From Cognatundibacterium rivi (GTDB lineage: Bacteria > Pseudomonadota > Gammaproteobacteria > Burkholderiales > Burkholderiaceae_D), in the NCBI RefSeq assembly GCF_018139565.1, contig NZ_JAGSPK010000005.1, positions 248,001-312,000 on the forward strand: a stretch of 64,000 bases of DNA, in the 5' to 3' direction. Shown piece by piece: positions 28,816 to 37,884 of this stretch (its first letter is position 1; every line of letters begins with the position of its first letter). The position numbers and the translations under genes are program-made. The notes under the pieces are model-generated. The model did no database searches. It was not told the origin of the DNA and worked only from the letters and a program-made list of their open reading frames with translations.

Positions 28816-29760
28816 CTATTTTGGATTCCACAGCCACACCTGCTGGCGGATATTGACAGGTTTGGGAATGAGTTTATTTTGATAAAACAGATCAGCGATT
28901 TCCTGCTGACGCGCAGCAATATCTGCACTGACAGGCACAACACCATAGCGACTGCGCGCCTGCCAGACTTCGATAACGGCGGGTGGCAACCCTAATTGCG
29001 GTGCGATGATACCGGCCAATAATTGTGGATTCGCTCGCGCCCACGCACCGGTCTGCGCCAACTGATTCAGAATGATATTCAGCGCAGCAGGCGATTTTTC
29101 AACAAGGTGGCGGGAGGCTTCATAAAAACTATTCGCCGGCAACAAGCCTTGATGATCAGCCAGCACGCGGACTGGCAAACTGTGCTGAACCGCTGCCAGA
29201 TACGGATCCCAGATGACCCACGCATCAATACTGCCACTCACAAACGCCGCTCTCGCATCTGCCGGTGTAAGATAGACGGGCTGAATATCCTGCATGCTCA
29301 GGCCCGCTTTGCGCAGTGCGGCTAACACCAGCAAATTTGAACTGGAGCCTTTTTGAAAGGCGACTTTTTTTCCTCTTAGCTGAGCCACCGTTTTTAACGG
29401 AGAATCCTTTGCGACCACTATCGCTTCCGCAGATGGTGACGCTGGTTCAGCACCGACATAGAGCAAATCGACCCCGGCCGCTTGTGCAAAAATCGGCGGT
29501 GGGGCACCAGTCAGACCAAAATCCACATTCCCCGCATGTAAAGCCTCCAGCAATTGCGGCCCGGCTGGAAACTCTATCCATTTCACCTTGAGCTGCTGCG
29601 CACTCAGGGATTTTTCCAATGTTCCCTGCGCTTTCAGCACAGACAGCAAACCGCTACCCTTCTGAAAGCCGATACCTATCACTTTATCGTCCGCGACAGC
29701 GGTATTAACGGCGAGGAGCAGGCTGTATAAAAACAGACTCAGCTTAACTAATTTTTTCAT
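28816..29760 (-). CDS. Sulfonate/organosulfur ABC transporter binding protein (SsuA-like)
   Basis: A 314-residue exported protein with signal peptide LFLYSLLLAVNTAVADD. The NMT1/SsuA pattern is clear: GIGFQKGSGLLSVLKAQGTL, QLLEALHAGNVDFGLTGAPP, QLRGKKVAFQKGSSSNLLVL and IDAWVIWDPYLAAVQ. SsuA proteins bind aliphatic sulfonates or taurine-like compounds. No ssuB/ssuC genes lie nearby, so the permease is elsewhere. It follows the LacI-type regulator gene by 57 nt and is divergent from the TonB receptor and flavin monooxygenase genes, which suggests one organosulfur module. Confidence 0.88.
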   Translation of the reverse strand: MKKLVKLSLFLYSLLLAVNTAVADDKVIGIGFQKGSGLLSVLKAQGTLEKSLSAQQLKVKWIEFPAGPQLLEALHAGNVDFGLTGAPPPIFAQAAGVDLLYVGAEPASPSAEAIVVAKDSPLKTVAQLRGKKVAFQKGSSSNLLVLAALRKAGLSMQDIQPVYLTPADARAAFVSGSIDAWVIWDPYLAAVQHSLPVRVLADHQGLLPANSFYEASRHLVEKSPAALNIILNQLAQTGAWARANPQLLAGIIAPQLGLPPAVIEVWQARSRYGVVPVSADIAARQQEIADLFYQNKLIPKPVNIRQQVWLWNPK

Positions 29761-29817
29761 GATGTCTCTTTCTCAGTTTTGACACTGGCTTGTGCCACAC
29801 AGTTGTAAGCTTATTGC

Positions 29818-30861
29818 TCAGGCGCTTTCGCGTTCCACTAATTCACAAGCCAGCAAATTCAATCTTTGCAAACGCCCGGGTAAAGGAATTTCGCCCAGAC
29901 TTTCCAGAATTCTGAGGGCGGCAATCTCACCAATTTCTTTCGCCGGTGGCCGTATCGTCGTCAGACTCGGCAACAACATCGAGGACATGGCATAGTCACC
30001 AAAACCAACAATCGCACATTGTTCCGGCATGCGTATACCTGCACGCTGCCCGGCAAGAATCGCCGATGCCGCCAGATTATCGTTCGCAAAAATAATCGCT
30101 TCTGCCGCACCGCGCTGACGTAATGCCAGAGCTTCCATTGCCTGCTTTCCAGCCTCAAATGGTGTAGCGGCGGTTGGTATAAACATCCAGGGTTTCAAGC
30201 CATGTTCGCGCATTACTTCAGCGTATCCATCGCGCCGGTCGATTGCACTTTCATCGCTCGCCACGCTGTTTTGTACGAACGCAATCCGGCGATATCCTTT
30301 GCCCAGCAAATAGCGTGCAGCCTGACGCCCTACTTCTGCATGAGAAAAACCGACTTGTATATGTTTGCGCCGCGGTGCGTAATCCCAGGTTTCAACTACG
30401 GGGATATTGGCTGACGCCAGCAATTGCCCGGTTGCCTTGCTGTGATACTGACTGGTGACCGCCAGCGCCGCTGGCGACCATCCGAGAAAAGTACGTACTG
30501 CACTTTCTTCCTGTGCTTCAGAAAAATAGCTCGATGCCAGCAACAGCTGATAGCCATGCGCCGTCAGCACATCACTGAAACTCTGTATGGTATTGGCAAA
30601 AATTGGGCCGGAAATATTTGGTATCACCATGCCGATAATTCGCCCGTGGGTAGAAGCTAATCCTCCGGCGACCAGATTCGGCACGTAGTTCAAAGCGCTG
30701 ACTGCAGTGCGGATACGCGCTCGCAAGGCTTCCGACACCATGTCGGGTTGCTTGAAATAGCGCGACACGGTAATTGAGCCGACGCCAGCGGCTTTAGCAA
30801 CATCGTGTATGGTCGCGCGGCCTGAGCCACGTCGTTTTCGGGTTCCGTTTTCCTGCGTCAT
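29818..30861 (-). CDS. LacI/GntR-type transcriptional regulator
   Basis: A 347-residue regulator. The helix-turn-helix is at residues ~17-38 (ATIHDVAKAAGVGSITVSRY) with the hinge helix near VPNLVAGGLAS, then a periplasmic-binding-protein-like sensor domain (IIGMVIPNISGPIFANTIQS ... IIFANDNLAASAILAGQRAG). The closest E. coli type is GntR/IdnR. A matching palindrome, ATGGTATCGGTACCAT, lies 78 nt upstream in the divergent promoter region. It probably controls itself and the TonB receptor-monooxygenase pair. The effector is unknown. Confidence 0.92.
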   Translation of the reverse strand: MTQENGTRKRRGSGRATIHDVAKAAGVGSITVSRYFKQPDMVSEALRARIRTAVSALNYVPNLVAGGLASTHGRIIGMVIPNISGPIFANTIQSFSDVLTAHGYQLLLASSYFSEAQEESAVRTFLGWSPAALAVTSQYHSKATGQLLASANIPVVETWDYAPRRKHIQVGFSHAEVGRQAARYLLGKGYRRIAFVQNSVASDESAIDRRDGYAEVMREHGLKPWMFIPTAATPFEAGKQAMEALALRQRGAAEAIIFANDNLAASAILAGQRAGIRMPEQCAIVGFGDYAMSSMLLPSLTTIRPPAKEIGEIAALRILESLGEIPLPGRLQRLNLLACELVERESA

Positions 30862-30938
30862 TTCTGCATATTCTCAAAAGACATTTAGATGCTTGTTTTA
30901 ATTCTTTGACTTGGATATCGCCATCAAAGAAACTAAAA

Positions 30939-30954
30939 ATGGTATCGGTACCAT
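30939..30954. promoter_or_regulatory. LacI/GntR-family operator, ATGGTATCGGTACCAT
   Basis: A 6-4-6 inverted repeat with a CG-containing centre, very close to the E. coli GntR/IdnR consensus ATGTTACCGGTAACAT. It sits between the divergent LacI-type gene and the TonB receptor gene, so it is the likely target of the adjacent regulator. Confidence 0.7.
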
Positions 30955-31145
30955 ACAAATTCTAACAGCACCGATGGCAGCAGCGAAGTCGCATTTCCTT
31001 CGTTGCTTATTACCGATTCAACTAAGAGGCCGTTGCATAGCAAGACTACTGTCATCACAAACGAAAAGGGTGTGCACGCAGACCATCAACGCAGCAACGC
31101 TTTGCAGAATGGCATTTACAAAGATTGAGGGATTAAAGGACTACC

Positions 31146-33398
31146 ATGAAGATCAATACAAAAAACAAATTATTGCAGCGGCGCCGTGCTCAGCAACTAG
31201 GCAGCTTGCTGAGCGTTGCCGCAATTTCTATCAGCACCGCTGCTGCTGAAAATGCGGCACCTCCGGCAAGTGATGATCAGGCGGGTCTGCCATCTGTCAC
31301 AGTGACAGCTACACGCAGAGAAGCGAGTTTACGTTCGGTGCCTATTGCTGTATCGGTACTCAACGGCGACCTGCTTGAACAAGCGAATCGCAACAGCATC
31401 GACAGTATTGCCGCAGAATTACCGAGTGTGAATTTCCGTCAGCAAGGCGGCAATAAAGACAGCACTATCTTCGTCCGCGGGATAGGCACGATTTCTACAT
31501 CACCCGGCGTTGAACCGACTGTTTCCACCGTCGTGGATGGTGTCGTCTTTGCTCGCCCGGGGCAGGCCACGCTGGACTTACTCGACATCGATCGCATCGA
31601 AATATTGCGTGGCCCGCAAGGCACCTTGTTTGGCAAAAATGCGTCTTCGGGTGTGCTCAATGTCGTCAGCCGCAAACCTGGTAAAGACACTGCCGGTTTC
31701 ATTGATGCCTCGTATTTTGAAGGCAATGAAAGGCGCTTGCGGGCAGGTATTTCCGGCACGCTGGTACCGGAAACAGTACGCGCCTCGCTAACTGCGCTGG
31801 ACACGAAATATGACGGTAACGTCGATAACGTCGCCAATGGGAATAAGGTGAATGGATTCGAACGTCAGGGCTTACGTGCGAAAGTGCTGGTAACGCCGAA
31901 CAGCGACCTTGATATCACGCTGGTTGCCGACTATCTGCGCTCCAACAGTTCACCGACATTCGTCGCCTACAAATCTACCAGCGCACCATTTTCACAAGCG
32001 ATTGCACCAGTGATCGCGAGTACAGAAAACCGTCAGATCCGCACCGATATTCCAAGCGACATCAGCGATTTCAACAAAGGAGTTTCCGCACAGATTGATT
32101 GGCGCAACCAAGGTTACACCCTCACCTCCATCACCGCAGCACGCCAGTGGGACAATGAACAGCACACGACCACATCGGCCATCGGCAACAGTGCAGATAT
32201 CAGTCGTATCAGCGCTGCTTTTCCGGCGACGCGTGATATCGGCACGCTGCATTACCGCCAGTTTTCACAGGAATTACGGCTGGCCTCACCTAAAGACAGC
32301 GTCGTCGATTACGTCCTCGGTGCTTATTATCTGCATGGCAAAGATGAGGAAACTTATCAACGTATCGTCACAACGTCAGCAACGTCGATCAATTCCGGCT
32401 TTGCACCGTATAGTGTGACGAGCGATAGCTATTCCCTGTTCGGCGAAGGCAACTACCTGATCAGCGACGGATTGAAAGCAATCGCTGGTGCGCGCTGGAC
32501 ACGTGACGAACTTTCTTACAACCATGCCCGCACCTCAACGCAGGCAACAGCATTTGCCGGCGTACAACCGGCCACCAGCAATGCCGGATCAACATCCGAA
32601 AGTGCATGGTCAGGACGCACAGGCTTGCAATATGATCTGAGCAAAGACATCAGCACGTACGCGACCGTGTCGCGTGGCTACAAAGGCCCGGCTTACAATG
32701 TATTCTTTAACATGCTCAATCGCGACACACTCGCGCTGAAACCGGAAACATCCGACTCCTATGAAATTGGCATCAAGGCCATCGGTTTCGATAAAAAATT
32801 GAGTGTAAATCTGGCCGCATTTCAAACCAACTATAAAAACTATCAGGCGAATTTTTATGACACCGTCGCCGGTGCAGTCGTCACCCGCCTGATCAATGCG
32901 GGCGAAGTATCGACGCGTGGCGTGGAAATTGATGTTGAAGCACGCCCTGTTACCCGTTTAAATCTGAGCACATCGCTGGCTTATATCGATGCCAGAATTG
33001 ATCAGTTCAACTGCCCTGCGGCAGCCGCAGCTTCCTGCACACTGAATGGTCAGACCTTACCGTTCTCACCGAAATGGAAAAGCTTCAGTCGTGTCAGCTA
33101 TGGCATTCCACTGGCCAATGGCTTGCATCTGGAGCTGTCTGCTGACTACAGCTGGCAAAGCAAAGTGCAGTTTGATTTATTCCAGTCGGTTAACACGATA
33201 CAGGGGAGCGTCGGTTTGATTAATGCGAGCATCGCCTTATCTTCATCCGACAATGGCTGGCGCATTGCGTTGATAGGAAAAAATCTGAGCGATAAGAGTT
33301 ACGCGACGAATCTGGTCAACAGCAGCGGCTACGTCACCCGTGCAGTCCCCCGCGACGATCAACGCTATTTCGGCATCACGGCCAGAAAGGATTTCTGA
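31146..33398 (+). CDS. TonB-dependent outer-membrane receptor
   Basis: A 750-residue outer-membrane transporter. A signal peptide ends near AAAENAAPP, a plug domain follows (SVTVTATRREASLRSVPIAV, the TonB box region; RIEILRGPQGTLFGKNASSG), then a 22-strand barrel ending in Phe (ITARKDF). AAAGGA lies 6 nt before the ATG. The plug motif family is typical of receptors for non-siderophore small molecules as well as siderophores, so the ligand is not set by sequence. The linked monooxygenase and SsuA-like genes suggest an organosulfur or other organic compound. An upstream LacI operator fits substrate-inducible control. Confidence 0.92.
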   Translation: MKINTKNKLLQRRRAQQLGSLLSVAAISISTAAAENAAPPASDDQAGLPSVTVTATRREASLRSVPIAVSVLNGDLLEQANRNSIDSIAAELPSVNFRQQGGNKDSTIFVRGIGTISTSPGVEPTVSTVVDGVVFARPGQATLDLLDIDRIEILRGPQGTLFGKNASSGVLNVVSRKPGKDTAGFIDASYFEGNERRLRAGISGTLVPETVRASLTALDTKYDGNVDNVANGNKVNGFERQGLRAKVLVTPNSDLDITLVADYLRSNSSPTFVAYKSTSAPFSQAIAPVIASTENRQIRTDIPSDISDFNKGVSAQIDWRNQGYTLTSITAARQWDNEQHTTTSAIGNSADISRISAAFPATRDIGTLHYRQFSQELRLASPKDSVVDYVLGAYYLHGKDEETYQRIVTTSATSINSGFAPYSVTSDSYSLFGEGNYLISDGLKAIAGARWTRDELSYNHARTSTQATAFAGVQPATSNAGSTSESAWSGRTGLQYDLSKDISTYATVSRGYKGPAYNVFFNMLNRDTLALKPETSDSYEIGIKAIGFDKKLSVNLAAFQTNYKNYQANFYDTVAGAVVTRLINAGEVSTRGVEIDVEARPVTRLNLSTSLAYIDARIDQFNCPAAAAASCTLNGQTLPFSPKWKSFSRVSYGIPLANGLHLELSADYSWQSKVQFDLFQSVNTIQGSVGLINASIALSSSDNGWRIALIGKNLSDKSYATNLVNSSGYVTRAVPRDDQRYFGITARKDF

Positions 33399-33402
33399 AA
33401 TC

Positions 33403-34701
33403 ATGACAAAACGCGAACTGAAACTCGGCGCATTTTTACTTCATAACGGGCATCATGTTGCCGCCTGGCGGCATCCGCAGGCCGATACCGGCGCAGACCC
33501 GCTCAGGCTGTACCAGCATCTGGCAAAAACTGCGGAACGTGCTTGCTTTGACGCCGTCTTTTTCGCTGATAGCGTTGCGCTGACCAGCGGCGTCGGTGGG
33601 CTGGAGCCATTGACCTTGCTCTCTGCGATTGCCGCCGTCACCGATCGCATAGGACTGATAGGCACCGCCACTACAACATACAATGAGCCCTATCATGTCG
33701 CCCGCAAGTTCGCCTCGCTGGACAGAATTTCCAGGGGGCGGGCTGGCTGGAATCTGGTGACCTCGGATAATGCCGCCGAAGCAGCTAATTTTGGCCGCAC
33801 AGAACATGTAGGACATGCAGAGCGCTATGAACGTGCAAAGGAATTTCATCAGGTAGTACAAGGTTTGTGGGATAGCTGGGAAGACGATGCGATTCTGAAC
33901 GATAAACAAAATGCTATCCAGTTTGATCCGCAAAAACTGCATACCTTGCAGCATCGCGGCAAACACTTTTCTGTCGCAGGGCCGCTCAACGTCAGCCGCA
34001 GCCCGCAGGGAAAGCCGATTACTGTGCAGGCAGGTGGCTCGGAAACCGGAAAGAATCTGGCCGCTGAAACTGCCGACGTGGTTTTCACTGCACATCCCAC
34101 GCTCGCCTCAGCGCAAGCCTTTTATCAGGATCTGAAAGCACGAGTGGAAAAAGCCGGACGTCATCGCGATGACTTGAAAATCATGCCCGGGCTGTTTCCT
34201 GTCGTTGCAAAAACACAGGAAGAAGCACAACAGAAATTTCAGCTGCTGCAATATCTGGTCACACCGAAAGATGGCATCGCCCTGCTGGGAAGAATGATAG
34301 GTAATTTCGACCTGACACCTTATTCTGTCGATGAACCCTTGCCGGAATTGCCGCTCACAGATAACGGTCAGCAAAGCCGCCAGAAATTATTGACGCAGCT
34401 GGCTCAGGGTGAAAATCTGACGATACGTGAACTGTATTTGCGCATCGCTGGCGGGCGCGGTCACTTCACACTGATAGGCACACCGGAACACATCGCTGAC
34501 CAGATACAACTCTGGTTTGAAAATGGTGCCGCAGATGGATTCAACATCATGTCGCCATATCTGCCCGGCGGTCTTGAAGATTTCACAGAGTTGGTTGTTC
34601 CCGAATTACAAAGACGCGGCTTATTCCGTACCAGTTATGCCGGAACCACTTTACGCGAACACCTTGGTCTGAATTTTCCGAAAAACCGGTATGCGAAATA
34701 A
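33403..34701 (+). CDS. FMNH2-dependent monooxygenase, NtaA/SnaA/DszA type (LLM class)
   Basis: A 432-residue luciferase-like enzyme starting MTKRELKLGAFLLHNGHHVA at 33403, four nt after the TonB receptor stop, so translation is probably coupled. Family features are DAVFFADSVAL, EPLTLLSAIAAVTDRIGLIG, NEPYHVARKFASLDRISRGR and the GWNLVTSD motif of the NtaA/SnaA/DszA branch. These enzymes use reduced FMN and O2 to cleave C-N or C-S bonds (nitrilotriacetate, EDTA, dimethyl sulfide, sulfones). No flavin reductase gene is adjacent. With the SsuA-like and receptor genes this suggests desulfurisation of an imported organosulfur compound. Confidence 0.9.
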   Translation: MTKRELKLGAFLLHNGHHVAAWRHPQADTGADPLRLYQHLAKTAERACFDAVFFADSVALTSGVGGLEPLTLLSAIAAVTDRIGLIGTATTTYNEPYHVARKFASLDRISRGRAGWNLVTSDNAAEAANFGRTEHVGHAERYERAKEFHQVVQGLWDSWEDDAILNDKQNAIQFDPQKLHTLQHRGKHFSVAGPLNVSRSPQGKPITVQAGGSETGKNLAAETADVVFTAHPTLASAQAFYQDLKARVEKAGRHRDDLKIMPGLFPVVAKTQEEAQQKFQLLQYLVTPKDGIALLGRMIGNFDLTPYSVDEPLPELPLTDNGQQSRQKLLTQLAQGENLTIRELYLRIAGGRGHFTLIGTPEHIADQIQLWFENGAADGFNIMSPYLPGGLEDFTELVVPELQRRGLFRTSYAGTTLREHLGLNFPKNRYAK

Positions 34702-34728
34702 CTGAGTTCAATACGTCTTGTATTTTTT

Positions 34729-34766
34729 ATGCGACAAAGATGCTGGATATTTTTGTCGCATTTTTT
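34729..34766 (+). terminator. Terminator after the monooxygenase gene
   Basis: ATGCGACAAA ... TTTGTCGCAT stem with an 11-13-nt loop, followed by TTTTTT. Confidence 0.8.
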
Positions 34767-34969
34767 CTTCTGAAAATTGCGCTGCTCAGTTTTACTGGTG
34801 ACGAAGCCATCGGAGAAATTAGCCGACGCTGAATCATATATGCAAATTAAAAAATATTAGTTCCTCGCTTTTCCTTTCGAAGATTAAATCTCATTTGAAC
34901 ATCAAACCGCATGCAACCAGGAGCCTGGTCAGACTGAAATCTGCCGACTCCATCTCTAATGAGACTTTT

Positions 34970-36226
34970 ATGAAACACGCAAAATTACAATTCAACGTAT
35001 TGGCATTGAGTCTGCTGACGGCGTCCACGGCCTTCGCTACCGATGGCTATTTTTCTCATGGCTACGGTGTCAGAACTCAAGCCACTGGCGGCGCGGGCAT
35101 CGCGTTGCCACAAGATAGTCTGGCAGCAGCAAGTAATCCTGCCGGCATTGCATGGACAGGAAACCGTATTGACGGCGGTCTCAGCTGGTTTAGTCCCAAC
35201 CGCAGCACCGACATCACCGGAAACGGTGTTCCCGGAGTCAATGGTAGCTACGACGGAAATGATAAAAAGAATTTCTGGTTACCCGAATTGGGCTACACCA
35301 GACAGTTGAATCAGGATGTCAGTGTTGGTATTGCGGCTTATGGCAATGGCGGCATGAATACCGATTATGGTAAAAATCCTTACGCCGGATTTGGCAGTAA
35401 AGGCAGCGCTGGCGTTAATCTGGAACAGTTGTTTATCTCGCCGTCACTGGCTTACAAAGTCAATGAGCAGCATGCGTTTGGTGCAACTATCAATTTTGCT
35501 TATCAACGCTTTTCAGCGAAGGGAATCAGTGCTTTTTCGTCGGCCTCTATCGACAGTAAAAACCTGACCGACAATGGCAATGACAGCGCAACTGGCTGGG
35601 GACTGCGTCTGGGCTGGAGCGGACAGATCACACCCGAGCTGACACTGGGTGCGACCTGGGCATCGAAAGTCAAAACAGGTAATTTTGAAAAATACCGTGG
35701 CTTGTTCGCGCAAGGCGGCGGTTTTGATATTCCGGGAAATTACGGTATTGGTCTGGCATACAAAGTACATCCGCAATTAACACTGGCCGCCGATCTGCAA
35801 AAAATCAAGTATGGCGATATCAGCGCCATCGCCAATCCTTTAGCCAATTTATTTGCTGGAAATGCACTGGGCTCAGAGAAAGGGGCAGGCTTTGGCTGGC
35901 GCGACATCACTGTCGTCAAACTGGGAGCCGTCTATGATTACAGCAAGGGTCTGACCCTGCGTGTTGGCTATAACCACGGTGGCCAGCCTGTTCCCGCCAG
36001 CGAAACTTTTTTCAACATTCTCGCACCGGGAGTGGTGCAGGATCATCTGACGCTGGGCGCCACATACAAAGTGGCGAATGGCGGCGAGTTGAGTTTTTCA
36101 TTTACGCATGGCTTCAAAAAGACCGTCAATGGCAGTAATTCCATCCCCGCATCTTTTGGTGCTGGCAATGCCAATGTCTCTCTTAGCGAAAATATAGCCG
36201 GTGTCGCTTACGGCTGGAAATTCTGA
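34970..36226 (+). CDS. FadL/OMPP1/TodX-family outer-membrane transporter
   Basis: A 418-residue protein starting MKHAKLQFNVLALSL at 34970 with a signal peptide ending AFA. The mature N-terminus TDGYFSHGYGVRTQATGGAG then SNPAG is characteristic of the FadL/TodX hatch, and the protein ends in Phe (GVAYGWKF). Members let hydrophobic compounds such as long-chain fatty acids or aromatics cross the outer membrane. A GAGA motif precedes the start; the longer frame from 34895 is rejected because it would bury the signal peptide. It precedes a secreted hydrolase gene by 195 nt. Confidence 0.9.
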   Translation: MKHAKLQFNVLALSLLTASTAFATDGYFSHGYGVRTQATGGAGIALPQDSLAAASNPAGIAWTGNRIDGGLSWFSPNRSTDITGNGVPGVNGSYDGNDKKNFWLPELGYTRQLNQDVSVGIAAYGNGGMNTDYGKNPYAGFGSKGSAGVNLEQLFISPSLAYKVNEQHAFGATINFAYQRFSAKGISAFSSASIDSKNLTDNGNDSATGWGLRLGWSGQITPELTLGATWASKVKTGNFEKYRGLFAQGGGFDIPGNYGIGLAYKVHPQLTLAADLQKIKYGDISAIANPLANLFAGNALGSEKGAGFGWRDITVVKLGAVYDYSKGLTLRVGYNHGGQPVPASETFFNILAPGVVQDHLTLGATYKVANGGELSFSFTHGFKKTVNGSNSIPASFGAGNANVSLSENIAGVAYGWKF

Positions 36227-36421
36227 CCATATCTGAGGTTACGGGCTGAGATCGCTGCTTCAGCGCATGAAGCCATCCTGAATAGCTGCTCACAAGGATG
36301 GCTGCATGTATTGTTACTACCGACGATTTACCACATCACGAATTACTTAACGTTAACATCTTTTTACTCCGCCTGAGTCAGGGCATGTCGAGTAAACGCA
36401 TTGTTGCTTACTGCCAGAAAT

Positions 36422-37777
36422 ATGACATTCAAAAAATACATCTGCATTGCCCTTTCCGGGATTGCCGCATCGGTTTGCCTTACCCAGATCAACACAGCTT
36501 TCGCCATCGACAACAGAATTGACCAGATACGTCCGGATGCACCGGAACTGGCTGCGTATGGCCGCTATCCTGTCGGCGTGACGACACTACAGGTCAGCAA
36601 TCCGGGGCAACTGGATATTCTGAATGCGAAACCAGGTGAGCCTGTTCCTCGCTATAGCCGGCCGTTGACACTGGAAATCTGGTATCCGGCAGTCGCAGCG
36701 GATCATTCTCCATCGGCGACAACATTCCGTACGTTTTTACGTGATGGAAAAACAGAGGTGACATTGACAGGAAAAGCGGTACGTGATGCCGCAGCCGAAA
36801 AAAATGCAGGTGCATTTCCGTTAGTGATCGTCTCTCATGGTTATCCGGGAAACCGCTTTCTGCTGAGTCACCTGACAGAAAACCTCGCTAGCAAAGGTTA
36901 TGTCGTGGTAGCCATCGACCATACCGACAGCACGTTTCACGAGTTTAAAAATTTTTCCAGTACTTTATTAAATCGCTCTCCCGATCAGTTATTCGTATTA
37001 AATCAGATGGCGCTGTTAAACGAACAGGATAAAACCGGGAAATTAACAGGAATCATTGATGCCGGTAACACCGCGTTGATTGGCTATTCCATGGGTGGTT
37101 ACGGTGTACTCAACAGTGTGGGTGCTGGCGTCAGCGCGAAAAGCGTCAGTGCGCCAACCGTGCCTAATGGAGCGCTGCAGAGTCGTGCGGCAAATGATCC
37201 GCAGTATCTGGCATCGATTGACAAGCGGATTAAAGCGGCAGTCGCATTTGCTCCCTGGGGCTGGAATGCAGGCTTATGGGATACGCAAGCGCTGGCCGCC
37301 ATCAAAACGCCGCTCTTTTATATTGCAGGCAGTGCTGATGATGTCTCCGGTTATTCGCCCGGCGTGCGTAATCTGTTTGAATCCAGCATCAATACAGGGC
37401 GCTATCTGCTGACGTTTGAAAATGCCAATCACAGTGCAGGCGCACCTATTCCTGCCCCAAAGGAATCATGGCAGGCGGTGCCGACACTGAAACGCATTCC
37501 AGCTGAGAGTTATATCGATGCAGTGTGGGATAACACCCGGATGAACAATATCTCCCAGCATTTTGTCACTGCGTTTCTCGGAAAATATCTGAAACATGAT
37601 GACAGCATGGATGCTTTTCTCACGCTGACCGAAAATGCCAAAGACGGTAAGTGGAGCACTGATGAAAGTGGTAACAAAAAACCTGACCATACGTATTGGA
37701 AAGGCTTTCCGGCCCGCACCGCGGTTGGATTGAAACTGGAATATCTGCCAGCGGCAACATCGCAAAAAACGAAATAA
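36422..37777 (+). CDS. Exported alpha/beta hydrolase
   Basis: A 451-residue protein with a signal peptide (MTFKKYICIALSGIAASVCL, cleaved near AFA). The alpha/beta-hydrolase core has FPLVIVSHGYPGNRF with the oxyanion-hole region, VVVAIDHTDST, and the nucleophile elbow GYSMGGYG; a late His in NANHSAG completes a plausible triad. It resembles platelet-activating-factor acetylhydrolase/dienelactone-hydrolase relatives; the substrate is unknown, although an adjacent FadL-type porin hints at a hydrophobic ester. The start could also be a TTG at 36401. The terminator overlaps the stop codon. Confidence 0.85.
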   Translation: MTFKKYICIALSGIAASVCLTQINTAFAIDNRIDQIRPDAPELAAYGRYPVGVTTLQVSNPGQLDILNAKPGEPVPRYSRPLTLEIWYPAVAADHSPSATTFRTFLRDGKTEVTLTGKAVRDAAAEKNAGAFPLVIVSHGYPGNRFLLSHLTENLASKGYVVVAIDHTDSTFHEFKNFSSTLLNRSPDQLFVLNQMALLNEQDKTGKLTGIIDAGNTALIGYSMGGYGVLNSVGAGVSAKSVSAPTVPNGALQSRAANDPQYLASIDKRIKAAVAFAPWGWNAGLWDTQALAAIKTPLFYIAGSADDVSGYSPGVRNLFESSINTGRYLLTFENANHSAGAPIPAPKESWQAVPTLKRIPAESYIDAVWDNTRMNNISQHFVTAFLGKYLKHDDSMDAFLTLTENAKDGKWSTDESGNKKPDHTYWKGFPARTAVGLKLEYLPAATSQKTK

Positions 37778-37817
37778 AAAAGCCGTATCCCTGAATGACA
37801 CCGGGATACGGCTTTTT
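37776..37817. terminator. Bidirectional terminator after the hydrolase gene
   Basis: AAAAAGCCGTATCCC ... GGGATACGGCTTTTT, a long perfect stem. It starts at the stop codon of the hydrolase gene and also closes the encapsulin operon on the minus strand. Confidence 0.92.
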
Positions 37818-37884
37818 CACAGCGGCAATCTAAATTGACTGATACCGCGACACTGATTTGTCAACGGCATTCAGTCCTATTCGC

